Below are positions 50,828 to 62,601 of a DNA stretch of 64,000 bases, piece after piece. The DNA lies in contig NC_083579.1 of assembly GCF_027579695.1 (NCBI RefSeq), forward strand, positions 70,161,371 to 70,225,370. The letters are read 5' to 3'. Made by a program: the position numbers and the translations under genes. The notes under the pieces are model-generated. The model worked only from the letters and a program-made list of their open reading frames with translations. It was not told the DNA's origin and did no database searches. Each line of letters opens with the position of its first letter. The first letter of the stretch is position 1. This stretch comes from Neoarius graeffei (lineage: Eukaryota; Chordata; Actinopteri; Siluriformes; Ariidae).

Positions 50828-51395
50828 CAGTACTGTGCAAAAGTCTGAGACACCCTTTTTTTTCATTCATACAAACTTTGTTATAGATTTCTATTTTATG
50901 ACTTCGGCATTATCAAGTCAAAACATCACAAAAACATTTTAGAGTCCAAACATTCATTTTCCAGCACAAAATTAAATGTTACAGAAAAAAAGTGTTTGTA
51001 TCTGAGCAGCATATTACATAAGAGAGCGCTTTTCAGATTAAAAAAGAAAACATAATGAAGGCGACTGGGTTTTGGGGCAAAATTAAGAAGCAAGTGTGAC
51101 AGTCAAAGTGTCCAGAAGAACTGGGTCACTGTGGCTGGTTCTGTAAGATGCTCAGTAAAACCTACAGCTCATTTCCGCATAAAACTGCACTCGTTGGACC
51201 TGAGACTATTTTTATTTTTATAAAGCAAAGGATATTTCGTCTCACACCAAATTCTGATTTTGTTTCATTTATTACAGCTTACTGATTCCTGTTTATAGTA
51301 TTTTTTAATGTTGAAACATTTAATTTCATTATTTTTAATCCATTTTTGGTCTACAGCATTTCTTTACATGTGCCTAAGACTTTTGAACAGAACTG
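50828..51395 (-). mobile_element. Tc1-type MITE, family M copy 3
   Basis: Ends CAGTACTGTGCAAAAGTCTG and TAAGACTTTTGAACAGAACTG; TA flanks (50826-50827 and 51396-51397). This is the cleanest copy, 568 bp without insertions; no coding capacity. Confidence 0.9.

Positions 51396-51487
<92 letters not shown>
51396..51487. repeat. (TA)n then (CA)n microsatellite
   Basis: The run is adjacent to the MITE's right end, as at 8.7 kb. Confidence 0.97.
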
Positions 51488-51488
<1 letters not shown>

Positions 51489-52094
51489 ACATTTTAGCCC
51501 AAACATGATTTTCTACTTTCTTTGGCTGTTTTAGCCACAGTGCCATCAGATGGGTTTTCCCAGACCACTACACACATTAATAAAATCAATTTCAGTTTTT
51601 GCTGTAGCACTATCACTTACTATGAACTCAGTGTGCACATACTTTGTACCGCTGCTTTTCCTAATAAACCTGAACTGCAGTGTCAGTTGATGTAGATGAA
51701 TTCTTCAAAATTTGATTTGCATTGCATTAACATACTCCATAAATGCTTCTTTAAATAAGTCAGGAGATAGCAATAGCACTCTGTTTCTCCAGACATTTGC
51801 ATTTACCTCATGTTTTACATTTACAGTATGTTCACACTCAGCATTTGGGTACACATCACTGATTACAGACATATACACACACTTGACAAGAAACATGGAC
51901 ATGCACACACAAAGTTAGACGGCCTTTCGGTTTCATAAAATCGGTGAACTTTAGTTCTCTCTGAAATTTGGATCATTGTGATATATGTTTATTTCTGTAA
52001 TATCTAAAAAAAAACTGGCCATTCTGTGGCTGGGAAGTTATTTAATTTGAGGGGATTAAAACAAATAAGGTGCAAGAAATTGCTCGCTTTGCAA
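51488..52094. other. Non-coding, no feature recognised
   Basis: AT-rich unique-looking sequence without coding signals. Confidence 0.4.
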
Positions 52095-53950
52095 AGTCAA
52101 GCAGACAGAGGAAGTCCGTGTGTGTGTGTGTGTACATGTGCAGGTTTCCCCCCAGGAAAATTTTGAAAAATAAGGCCTTACAAACCACTTTTCCTGCAAT
52201 CTGAGCTGTAGTAGATAAAAAAATACCTGTTGTCTTTTTTTATATATTTACATGAAAATATGTTTCAAATCAACAGGAGTATTGTTTGAATTCAAAATAA
52301 AATCACATTCTACATTCAAGGGTATGGTTATAATTCATGATCAACAAAAATGACAAACTAAATTCACATTAAACTTAAGTTCTATTAATTATCAAAATGT
52401 TCATATATTAAATAAAATTTCTCAGGGTGACTGACCTTTTCTCCCTATGTCCTCATTAGTTGCATATGATTTCTTCAAAAAGTCTTCGGAAATATTTAAG
52501 TTTTCAAAACTGTCAGCATTAATTCAGATTTACTGACTATCTATCATATACATGTTCAATGTATTAAATCAAACGAATGCTAAGTGTATGGGATAATGTC
52601 TATGTACACTTTATACAATTATTTATAGTTCACAGTCACTTCTCATTTTCATTTGATCATTTCGACTTCTTCTTCAGCTTTTTGGCCAAAGACAAGAACT
52701 TGTCAGTCCTCTCTTTTGTAAGAACTGTTATGATTGGCTATCATGTTCTCGCCATCGATGTTTTGGCCAATTACATTGTAGATAACATGTATTCTACCAC
52801 GAGACTTAGAGGCTGTCCACACGGCAACGGATTCAGGTGAATCTGATAAAATTGTTTATCGTTTCGGTCTGGCGTCCACACGGCACCGGTGTTTTGGGTG
52901 CCCCAAAACAAGAACGGGTTCCAGAGTGGAAAAATCTGGCAACGGCGCCATTGCGAAGTCATCTGGATGAGTAGAACGGATTTGTTTACGATGACGTCAC
53001 AACCACATGACTAAAACAAGCAGCACTCTCGCTGTTTTGTATGAACCACTGCATTGCATTCACTTTTGTATACAGCTTTTCTTTTAAATAAACAAGTAAC
53101 TGAACCATTTCTTGAATTTCTTTTTTTTATTGGATAAGACTGCTTTTCAAAATGTTCACACACAATAAGAAAATTAAGTTATATAAAACTATGCACACTA
53201 ATAAAACTAATTTGTACACACAGAAGGCACGATTTCCTCACGTAGTCGCAGCCATCTTCTTCTTGTTGTTGTGTGTTTGTTCCTGTGAGTGCTTCATGCC
53301 GGGTAGAAGGGGTTTATGCGCATGCGTCCTACTTCTTCTATTGTTCTGGTGTCTCCGATGGGACCGTCTTACAGCGCACGTAGAGGTGTGGCATGTGTAT
53401 TGCATCATTTTCAGCAAGCGTTGCGTTGCCATATGTACCTGATATTTTACTGATCCGTTGCCCATGTGGACGTGATATTTTTAATAAAATCTCGTTGCCG
53501 TTGTCATGTGGATGTAGCCTTAGTGAGACTAAAGATGGAGAAAATATAAACATGTAACATCATCGTAGGAATGAATTACGCTTGAGTATCACGAAGGAAC
53601 ATACCCCAACCCCCCTCAATAAATGAAAAAAAAAACTCAACGGATTTGGCATAATATAAAAAGGTCGATTTTTACTCAGAAAAAGCGGAAATCTGCCGAA
53701 AAGCAGAAAACTCTCATCCCTGATGACGTGGTATCTTGTATCGGGTCATGGTGAAGCAAGAAAAAATAGCGGAGAATTTCGGGCTACGTGGCCTTAAATT
53801 CATTAATTGTTCTATTTTTAAAAAAACGAATAAAATTGGAAGTCTGTGATTCAAATTGAGTAGCTTTCAGTCCACTAAACAAAAATAATTAGGTGTTGGG
53901 GAAAATTTTTTTATGACCTAATCTGAAAGGCAGTCTACATTTAAGCTCTA
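52095..53950. repeat. Second copy of the unclassified repeat at 1-600
   Basis: 52095-52145 and about 53733-53945 match the parts described at the window start. A THAP-family element (52809-53519) lies between the two matching blocks. Confidence 0.5.
52809..53519 (+). mobile_element. THAP-family W element, copy 1 (short form)
   Basis: TTA flanks (52806-52808 and 53520-53522). Ends are GAGGCTGTCCACACGGCAAC and GTTGTCATGTGGATGTAGCC, inverted copies of one another with changes. The 711-bp interior lacks the THAP exon seen in copies 2 and 3 and has no transposase. Confidence 0.8.
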
Positions 53951-54719
53951 TGGTCTGTGTGTCTGTTTATCTTTATCCTAAATCTCATTTTGCTTTTTTT
54001 TTTTAAATTAGTTATTCTGAATTATATCTTTAGGTCGACTGAGTATTCTGTGAATCATGACTAATTTGCTGATTTGAAAGTGAAATTTTATTACACTATA
54101 GAATATCGTACAATATAACTGACCTTGTCAAACACCTGACACTATTCCACTAAGAGAATGATTATATTGTATTACAGGGTGAACTTCAGCCGATTTAGCA
54201 ATAACATGTGAGGATATTACAGCAAAAACCGAAAGAGCAAAACCGCCATGAATGAATAATAAGAGTACTGTACAGTTCTGTTTATTGAAGATTTGCATAT
54301 GGAGCGAAACATGAACAATTTTATTGTCTTCCTTGTTCCTTGTGCACAAGCAGTCTTTGTAAACATGAGTATAATCACAGAGACAGAAAAGTCACTAACA
54401 CACACATCAACTCATGCATCAGTCCATAGAAACGAACAAACCAATGTACTACAGATCCAAATTTACTCGAACTGAACTGGATGTTGCAAGTACATCATGA
54501 GAAGCATGTCTTTATTTCATTTACAAATATATATGTAAAGTTAACACAGCATACACAAAACTGCATTTTTAACTACTTCAAAAACCATATGGTACATCCA
54601 CACCAAGACTCAACGACTCACATGATGGCAGAGCGCGCCAACAGCTCACAGATCACCCTAACGACCCTCTAGGCTGCTAACACCATTCACACCCGGCCTC
54701 CAGTAACCCTACAGGATGA
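53951..54719. other. Non-coding, no feature recognised
   Basis: AT-rich with short frames only. No domain or repeat that I can name. Confidence 0.4.
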
Positions 54720-55711
54720 GGCTACATCCACACGACAACGGCAACGAGATGTTATTAAAAAAAATATCGCGTCCACATGGGCAACGGATCAGTAAAATAT
54801 CAGGTCCATATGGCAACGCAACACTTGCTGAAAATGATGCAATACACATGCCACACTTCTAGGGGCGCTGTAAGACGGTCCCTTCGGAGACACCAGAACA
54901 ATAGAAGAAGTAAGGACGCATGCGCATAAACTATTATGCGCGAGACTTCATATTAGCCACAAAGTCTGAAAAATCTGTTCGTAAAATTACATTATAATGG
55001 CCAAATACAATGAAAAGTATTTTTCCAGTCTCACCTGTGAAAGGTAATCCCATGTGATCTCATTTGGACGGCAAACCTGTTGGTACAGTTAAACGCAGCA
55101 CACGAATGAGGCATCTTTATTCTCCGCTTTGACCCATCCAATATGGCGGCGAGGATGACGTATGATTCTACACGGAAGGCGGCATCTTTAATGGTCCGGA
55201 ATAAATTGAATGCTACACGTTGATGGATTAATTTGTTCTTCTACGCCCTTTTTGAGGAATGTATTGTAGGACTTAAACCAACATCTGAAGAGGTGAGATC
55301 GCTCCTTTTTTTACCTATTTTTGCTGGCGGGATTGACTCTGCCCTAAGGGCTATTCTCTCTCTCTCTCTCTCTCACTTTGCATCATTACACAATAAATAT
55401 TCACAGTGAAAATATTTTGTAAGCGCGTTTCATGAACCAAGTTATAGGATTTGTTGACAACTTGCATCGAGTTCGTTACACTTCTACCCGGCGTGAAGCA
55501 CATGTGGTTGTGATGTCATCGTAAACAAATCCGTTCTGCTCATCCAGACGACTTCACAACGGCGCCGTTGCCAGATCTTTCCACTCTGGAACCCGTTTTC
55601 AAAAGATTTCGTTTTGAGGCACCCAAAACGCTGGTGCCGTGTGGACACCAGGCCGAAACGATAAACAATTTTATCGGATTCACCTGAATCCGTTGCCGTG
55701 TGGACAGGGCC
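54720..55711 (-). mobile_element. THAP-family W element, copy 2
   Basis: It runs from GGCTACATCCACACGACAAC to GTGTGGACAGGGCC and is the mirror image of copy 3. A THAP-like exon lies at 55036-55114 on the minus strand. TGA and TCA flank it; a clean TSD is not visible. Confidence 0.82.
55036..55114 (-). pseudogene. THAP zinc-finger first exon, W copy 2
   Basis: The minus strand starts ATGCCTCATTCGTGTGCTGC; the same coding pattern as in copy 3 follows but one base shorter, so it is frameshifted, then a CACAG|GTGAG donor. Confidence 0.65.
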
Positions 55712-55727
55712 TCAACGACTCTCCTTA

Positions 55728-56069
55728 GGCCCTGTCCACACGGCAACGGATTCAGGTGAATCCGATACAATTGTTTATCGTTTTGGCCTGGCGTCCACAC
55801 GGCACCGGCGTTTTGGGTGCCCCAAAACGCAATCTTTTGAGAACGGGTTCCAGAGTGGAAAGATCTGGCAACGTTGCCGTTGCGAAGTCGTCTGGATGAG
55901 TAGAACAGATTTCTTTACGATGACGTCACAACCACATGACTGTCAGTGCTTCACGCCGGGTAGAAGTGTAACGAACTCGATGCGAGTTGTCAACAAATCC
56001 TATAACTTGGTTCATGAAACGCGCTTACAAAATATTTTCACTGTGAATATTTATTGTGTAATGGTGCAA

Positions 56070-56117
<48 letters not shown>

Positions 56118-56741
56118 TGAGAGTCAATCCTGCCAGCAAAAATAGGGAAAAAAAAGGAGCGATCTCACCTCTTCAGATGTTGGTTTAAGTCTTACAATAC
56201 ATTCCTCAAAAAGGGCGTAGAAGAACAAATTAATCCATCAACGTGTAGCATTCAATTTATTCCGGACCATTAAAGACGCCGCCTTCCGCATAGAATCATA
56301 CGTCATCCTCGCCGCCATATTGGATGGGTCAAAGCGGAGAATAAAGATGCCTCATTCATGTGCTGCATTTAACTGTACCAACAGGTTTACCGTCCAAACG
56401 AGATCACATGGGATTACCTTTCACAGGTGAGACTGGAAAAATACTTTTCATTGTATTTGGTCATTATAATGTAATTTTACGAACAGATTTTTCTGACTTT
56501 GTGGCTAATATGAAGTCTTGCGCATAATAGTTTATGCGCATGCGTCCTTACTTCTTCTATTGTTCTGGTGTCTCCGAAGGGACCGTCTTACAGTGCCCCT
56601 AGAGGTGTGGCATGTGTATTGCATCGTTTTCAGCAAGCGTTGCGTTGCCATATGGACCTGATATTTTACTGATCGTTGCCCATATGGACGCGATATTTTT
56701 TTAAAATAACATCTCGTTGCCGTTGTCGTGTGGATGTAGCC
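55728..56741 (+). mobile_element. THAP-family W element, copy 3
   Basis: TTA TSDs (55725-55727 and 56742-56744) flank ends GGCCCTGTCCACACGGCAAC and GTTGTCGTGTGGATGTAGCC. A (GA)n run lies at 56073-56116. No transposase exon follows the THAP exon. Confidence 0.85.
56347..56426 (+). pseudogene. THAP zinc-finger first exon, W copy 3
   Basis: ATG 56347 begins MPHSCAAFNCTN, then RSHGITFHR, then a GTGAG donor. C-x4-C close to the Met and a GITFHR block are typical of the THAP DNA-binding domain. The C-x2-H second half would be in a further exon that is absent. THAP domains occur in P-element, Kolobok and some IS5/Harbinger-like transposases and in host regulators. Confidence 0.72.
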
Positions 56742-57340
56742 TTAGGGTTGCTTTTGGTCCACTACAGGATAAATACCTGGAACTCCCCACTAGTCAGACA
56801 GAACTGAAGAAGCCTTTCGGATGAGAGGTGAAGCGTCTTCAAGGATTTCAAGCAAGTCCAGTTGCCTTCTTTAGCACCTACGGTTTACAATGACCTGTGA
56901 CTGAGAACCTTCACAGACATATTCAAGAACCATATTGTTTCACATTAACATGTGGCTCCATTTAACACACAATGCTTGAAACATCCTTTTCCATGAGTCA
57001 TCCATTATATATCAGGCTTGTAATAATCGAGTCCGACTCGTACCCTAATTTTAAGAACTCGTGACTTGACTTGGACTTGAGCACTGATGACTCGGACTCG
57101 TGCATTAACTGCATTCAGACTTGTAAATTGGAGACAAGGACTCAGATTTTTTCTTTTTTTTTGTAACATGCAATAATAATTTGTCATAAGATATTTATAT
57201 CTACATTAATTTTTATATTAATTTCGTGCAAGAGAATGCACATTCACCTGTTCATATGTCATGTTCAGGAACAAACTTAACATTAATGGCGCTAAAATCC
57301 CTGGAGGATTGTTCCCTTTGCTTATACAGGATCATTCGCT

Positions 57341-57538
57341 TTGCTTATACAGACTTCTCGTGCAGTGGGAAAAAAATGCACTGCTGTGTGTTCCATATGT
57401 AGAAGAACTATCGAGGAGATGATGGGGACGACCTCGAACTTCAATCATCATTTGGTAAGACTCCACCCAGAGAAGGAAGTGACACACTATGTTCATTGTT
57501 CTGTTGATAGTGGGCGGGGCTTGCTTGCTGAGCGATGA
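57341..57538 (+). pseudogene. BED zinc-finger fragment of a hAT transposase
   Basis: SRAVGKKCTAVCSICRRTIE, then TTSNFNHHLVRLHPEKE: C-x2-C and H-x4-H spacing of a BED finger. No catalytic domain follows. Confidence 0.75.
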
Positions 57539-58380
57539 TCTAGCTAGTGTTACCCTCTCTCATGTTATTTGCCCTGTTGATAGTGGGCGGGGCTTGCTGA
57601 GCAATGAACAAGCTTTTTATCTGTAGCCCGTTAACTAAAATGGGGCAGTCGAGCAGGAACGTCAGTCCGACACAGTAGCAGAGACGCTTTCACATAAAGG
57701 CAGCAACAGCCACCGTCAAATGGTGCGGATGAAGTCTTGTTCTTGGACTCGACTCGAAATTTTCTTTAATGACTTTGACTTAACTCAGACTTGAACACTG
57801 GGGACTCGAGCTTGGACTCGGACTTGAGGTTGAGGCCCTGTCCACACGGCAATGGATTCAGGTGAATCTGATAAAATTTTTTATCGTTTCGGCCTGGCGT
57901 CCACACGGCACCGGCGTTTTGGGTGCCCCAAAACGATATTTTTTGAGAACGGGTTCCAGAGTGGAAAAATCTGGCAACGGTGCCGTTGCGAAGTTGTCTG
58001 GATGAGTAGAACGGATTTGTTTACGATGACGTCACAACCACATGACTAGAACAAGCAGCACTCTCGCGCGCATCATTCGTAACAACAACAGCAACAATGG
58101 ATAAGAATCTTTATTATTGGATAAGAATCTTTTGAAATTGTTTACACATTAACCTGACTGACCTGCCAGACAGACAATTTACACCTGCTTTGATGAACAG
58201 AAAGTACAGCCTTCCACACAAAGCAACAGTTACCTGACTATAGACCCTTTTCAGTCACGTGACCTTCGTAAACGCGACCGCCATTTTGGACATGTAGTGG
58301 ACTTCGGCTCGAATCGGTTTGAATGCGAGGAAGGCGACAAACATAAAAGAAAAGGAGCGAGATGCAGAAAACTGTATTTA

Positions 58381-58582
58381 CTAGTTTACTGTAATTATGA
58401 TCTGGCAGCTATTTACACCGGATCCAGTGTAAATAGCTGCTGGAGCCAACGTCCGAGCTTGCCGGAGAGCGCTCCGGCCGGCCGCGAGCTAGCGGGCTCC
58501 GGAACCTCGGACGTTGGCTCCGGCAGCTATTTACACTGGATCCGGTGTAAATAGCTGCCAGATCATAATTACAGTAAACTAG
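58381..58582. repeat. Nested palindrome
   Basis: Arms begin CTAGTTTACTGTAATTATGA and end with its complement at 58582. Each arm itself holds a smaller palindrome (AGCTATTTACAC..GTGTAAATAGCT, about 58410-58440 and 58524-58554). Confidence 0.92.
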
Positions 58583-58639
58583 AATGGAATGTTAACAGCA
58601 ATGTAATGCCTTTTCTGGCTAATTTTATTCGTCTTACCT

Positions 58640-58785
58640 CCAACAAAGTGGTCACTACACAAGCGTTGGTATGCCACTATCCATCTTCTCCGTCGGTCAG
58701 CATCTACCGGGATCCGATAAAATGATAACCCTTGCTTTGTTTGTTGATGGTTACTACATCCAGGTGCACAACAATATAGTGGCAT
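58640..58785 (-). pseudogene. THAP zinc-finger exon, X element
   Basis: Minus-strand ATG at 58785: MPLYCCAPGCSNHQQTKQ, then GLSFYRIPVDADRRRRW, then LCSDHFVGG and a GGTAAG donor. This has C-x4-C and the C-x2-H (CSDH) of a THAP domain. About ten residues usually found before the CSDH block seem missing. Confidence 0.8.
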
Positions 58786-59539
58786 GATGGAAGTCTTGCT
58801 GAAAATAAACACTTTCTTTGCTGCCGTTCCTCAATGTTGGCTGTGGTAAACTACTGGTAGTACATGTCCAAAATGGCGGCCACATTTGTCGTGACGTCAC
58901 GTGAAAAGGGTCCATAATGGAGGCAGAGGGGAAAAGGGTCAGAAGACCCTTCAACAGACTGTTTTGTATGAACCACTGCATTGCATTCACTTTTGTATAC
59001 AGCTTTTCTTTTAAATAAACAAGTAACTGAACCATTTCTTGAATTTCTTTTTTTTATTGGATAAGACTGCTTTTCAAAATGTTCACACACAATATAAAAA
59101 GTTATATAAATTATATAAAAATGCTTTTCAAAATGGTCACACACAATAAGAAAATTAAGTTATATAAAACTATGCACACTAATAAAAGTAATTTGTACAC
59201 ACAGAAGGCACGATTTCCTCGCGTAGTCGCAGCCATCTTCTTCTTGTTGTTGTGTGTTTGTTCCTGTGAGTGCTTCACGCCGGGTAGAAGAAGGGGTTTA
59301 TGCGCATGCGTCCTACTTCTTCTATTGTTCTGGTGTCTCCAATGGGACCGTCTTACAGCGCACGTAGAGGTGTGGCATGTGTATTGCATCGTTTTCAGCA
59401 AGCATTGCGTTGCCATATGTACCTGATATTTTACTGATCCGTTGCCCATGTGGACGCAATATTTTTTTTACCCGCTAAAAAAAAAATCTTGTTGCCGTTG
59501 TCGTGTGGATGTAGCCTTAGTGACTTGACTACAACACTG

Positions 59540-60146
59540 TTACCGTATAGATGCATTTTAGTGTCCCACAACATTCATTCAATCCTGTTACCTGAACACA
59601 TTTCAAGTCCCATGCTCAACAGGAAGTTACACAGGCTGATGTTCTTGCAGATCACAGGAATAAGAAAATTAGATTCTCTCAACCTTTTGTCTTTATTTTC
59701 AAGTATATTTTGATATTTGTCCATGAGGTCACCTTTTTCAAAAATCACATTGTGTGTATTTGCTAACTTTATACAAAAAAAATGATTTCTTTTGTCTCCG
59801 TTAACTATTTAAGAGCAAAATGCAGCCATGGTGTGTCGTGAAACCTTGCAAAAAAAATGAGCTATTGTTCCTCAGATGGGTTAACATATTTCTGAATGGA
59901 TTCAAAATTGTGAATAAAGGGTTTGTTTTTAAAAAGAATTACAGGGGCTAAATAGGATCACAGTCTTGCAATGACCCTTAAATATGTTAAGCGCAGCCAG
60001 GGTTTGAATGTACTGGAAGTGCAGGGTTTATTGAACGAGGCAGAAAAAAAATCAGAGTCGATAGACGTAAAAAAAAAAAAAATCATGCGCTGATCAGCTG
60101 ATTGATTAAACTAGGCTCCAAACCTAATAAATAGACAGGATTAATA
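59540..60146. other. Non-coding, no feature recognised
   Basis: AT-rich; poly-A runs at about 60045-60080. No gene. Confidence 0.4.
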
Positions 60147-60160
60147 CTGGACCAGGGTGT

Positions 60161-60512
60161 CTCATTCTCATCTCGTTATCTCTAGCCGCTTTATCCTTCT
60201 ACAGGGTCGCAGGCAAGCTGGAGCCTATCCCAGCTGACTACGGGTGAAAGGCAGGGTACACCCTGGACAAGTCGCCAGGTCATCACAGGGCTGACACATA
60301 GACACAGACAACCATTCACACTCACACCTATGGTCAATTTAGAGTCACCAGTTAACCTAACCTGCATGTCTTTGGACTGTGGGGGAAACCCACGCGGACA
60401 CGGGGAGAACATGCAAACTCCACACAGAAAGGCCCTCGCCGGCCCCGGGGCTCAAACCCAGGACCTTCTTGCTGTGAGGCGACAGCACTAACCACTACAC
60501 CACCGTGCCGCC
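60161..60512 (-). mobile_element. tRNA-derived SINE, copy 11
   Basis: A perfect 14-bp TSD CTGGACCAGGGTGT (60147-60160 and 60513-60526) flanks a nearly complete reversed copy with a short deletion in the GTTTCC..GGTGCTCC block. Confidence 0.95.
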
Positions 60513-60571
60513 CTGGACCAGGGTGTACACAAACAAAAGATGGGAATACATGCTGGATGGGACACCGGTTC

Positions 60572-61070
60572 TGTCATGCTCCACCCCGGACTTCCACTCT
60601 GGAAATTTATTATCTCCCAGTTCAGCGCTAATCCGGATCCGGGACGGGACTTCCATCTTGCCGGCATTCACTTCCTGGTTTGCTCTGCTGTGTATAAAAA
60701 GGCCGTTCTCAGAGGGGACTTTGCCAGAACGTCTCGTTGGTTTTTCATGTCGTCTCTGCGCCATTATTGCTTCTTGGATTTTGCTCTCTGTTTTGCCTGT
60801 TTCTTGTCACAGTTTTTTGCACTACGTTTTTGTCTTTTTTCATGTTTGTTGTGCTACGTTTTTGTCTCAAGTTTTTTGTCTGGACTATTTTTCATGTTCT
60901 TTGTGCTAGTGTTTTTTGTCCTTGCCTGCCTCGCTTTTTGTCTGGGCTATTTTTGCTATTTTTCGTTTGTTAACTTTTTGCTTCTATTAAATCACCTTTT
61001 TTTTTAATTGGGATTACTTGTTATTGTTCTGCTCTTGGATCCTAGTCACCACATCTCACCACCCATAACA
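60572..61070 (+). mobile_element. Solo LTR of an LTR retrotransposon
   Basis: TGTCATGCTCC ... CCCATAACA (TG...CA ends, 499 bp) with the 5-bp TSD GGTTC (60567-60571 and 61071-61075). TATAAAA at 60693-60699 and ATTAAA at 60986-60991 would be the promoter and polyadenylation signal. No internal gag/pol remains, as after LTR-LTR recombination. Probably Gypsy- or ERV-like; class not determined. Confidence 0.85.
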
Positions 61071-61075
61071 GGTTC

Positions 61076-61406
61076 ATGGTCCAGGGCACGATGCAAACAC
61101 ACTCATTCAAATCTAGGGGCAATTTCAAATAATGTAGGGATTTACATGGTCCCTTTTTTTTTTTAAAAGAGGTGAGAAGAAATCCGTGATCCTCAAGGTC
61201 ACTATCAAACGTGGGAGCTGTCTGATGGCAACTCTAGACAAAGCTTATGACCTACACTCTGATAGGGCAGGACAACATTAACAATGACACAACCTCAAAC
61301 AAGAATAAGTCAAAATATAGTATATAGATATGGTGTGATGACATTTGACTTGTGCTACAGGGCACTGTCCAGTGAATAACCCCCAAGCATAACTACGTCA
61401 TCACTT
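61076..61406. other. Non-coding, no feature recognised
   Basis: No coding or repeat signal that I can name. Confidence 0.4.
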
Positions 61407-62600
61407 GTTTACCGTAATGCATTGTGGGGGATAGCTGGGGTTGGTAGTTGAGTGATATGACGTCTGTCAGATTAATCTGACGTGAGAGCGATGTGAGAGG
61501 AGCGATCTTGCCGTGCTCTGTCGTGGAAGACAATGAAATTGATGATTTAAAGAGGTGGATAACATGTTGAGGGTTTACAGCAGGAAAATCAGAATCCAAA
61601 TCAAGCTTGGTGAGAAGGTAAGAGTCAAGACCGAGTGTACCACACTGTACAACAACAACATCAAATCTCAGAATGTCTTATTTCTGAGGACGTATATTGG
61701 ATCACGAAGCAATCTTGGACTTAAGTCTAAATTTATTTCTTTTAATCTTCAGTTATTCCTTACCATTTTCTAAGACGCTTTGTTCTAATGAAATCTTCGC
61801 CTTGTACTTAATCTTGATCCAGCGCAATGAAAGTTACAGATGTAGTAAGGGAAACTATTATGAAAAATCAACTGTTGACTTAAGTCTAATCCCGGGCCCA
61901 GATGAACAGCATCAAAACATTTATAAATGAGTGATTAGTTAAATAAAACTTCATATCAGGAAACATCACAAAAAAAAAATCTTTGGAAACCCGCTGATCT
62001 GGCGTGTCATGTTCAGTATAAATGCATTTTCTTCAATAAATGCCACTAGTGAGGTACACTGAAAATTACACACACCCAAAAGAGAACCCTTCGTGGTTTG
62101 GGAGTTTTATCGGTCCGACAGGCTCGTTCGGCTGCCGAGTGCTTTGGTACGTTGAGAGGCAAAGGCCGAAGAATGCTTCTTTGTTTTACAGGCTTTGGAA
62201 TATCGCTAGTTTCAGACGATGAACAGTGTCGATTGTTATAATCTATAAGCGAAGGCCGTTCCGCAGACCATGAAAATATTGCTGGGTCACAGTTTAAGTC
62301 CGTCTTTTTCCCACCAGAGAAATGTAAGCTACAAACACTTGTCCATTTCGATTCAGTTCAAAGGTTTTCATTGCAGATTAAACTTATCCATTTCTTTCTT
62401 CTCTTCTTCTCGATGGGCAGCTGATAAAAGCTTAAATTCGGTGTTCTCTTTGTTGTGGAGACACAGTAAGGCACACAACAATTCACTTTAGGTGGCATGG
62501 TTAAAACTGGTTAGACAGAACAATGCAGTGTTTAACAAAGGCCAAAGTAAACACTATGGCGGAGCTGACCCTGGTATCGCCCATAATGCATTGCAGTAAA
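61407..62600 (-). mobile_element. Y element: DNA element with THAP exon
   Basis: Ends GTTTACCGTAATGCATTGTG and CATAATGCATTGCAGTAAAC are inverted with few mismatches. The 1.2-kb interior has a THAP exon on the minus strand but no transposase. Its right end directly abuts the hAT at 62602. Confidence 0.72.
62358..62498 (-). pseudogene. THAP zinc-finger exon, Y element
   Basis: Minus-strand ATG at 62498: MPPKVNCCVPYCVSTTKR, then LSFYQLPIEKKRRKKW and ISLICNENL, stop. C-x3-C near the start and the LSFYQLP and basic-Trp blocks are THAP hallmarks. The CSxHF half is missing. Confidence 0.78.
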
Positions 62601-62601
62601 C

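Larger units (their letters stand above)
54720..56741. repeat. 2-kb palindrome formed by W copies 2 and 3
   Basis: Two inverted roughly 1-kb arms are separated by 16 bp (55712-55727). Confidence 0.88.
58244..58914 (-). mobile_element. X element: non-autonomous DNA element with THAP exon and hairpin
   Basis: Ends AGACCCTTTTCAGTCACGTG and CGTGACGTCACGTGAAAAGG (then GTCC) are inverted. CCATTTTGGACATGTA and TACATGTCCAAAATGG are inner inverted repeats. It contains a 200-bp palindrome and a THAP exon. I cannot fix the TSD. Confidence 0.75.
57834..59516 (+). mobile_element. THAP-family W element, copy 4, with an X element inside
   Basis: The left end GGCCCTGTCCACACGGCAAT and right end GTTGTCGTGTGGATGTAGCC are flanked by TGA/TTA. 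Its right part matches copy 1 (53034-53519 against about 58963-59516). It is interrupted by 58244-58914. Confidence 0.8.
57013..59539 (+). mobile_element. hAT element with BED finger, split by a W element
   Basis: Ends CAGGCTTGTAATAATCGAGT and GACTTGACTACAACACTG are inverted repeats. Internal GACTCGGACTTGA-like text is repeated near both ends. Flanks (TTATATAT/TTACCGTA) do not give a clean 8-bp TSD. Confidence 0.65.

Noticed and set aside
60505-61007. Hydrophobic frames of up to 155 aa that look like membrane proteins
   Set aside because: They overlap in several frames inside the T-rich part of the solo LTR; Phe/Leu/Cys richness comes from base composition.
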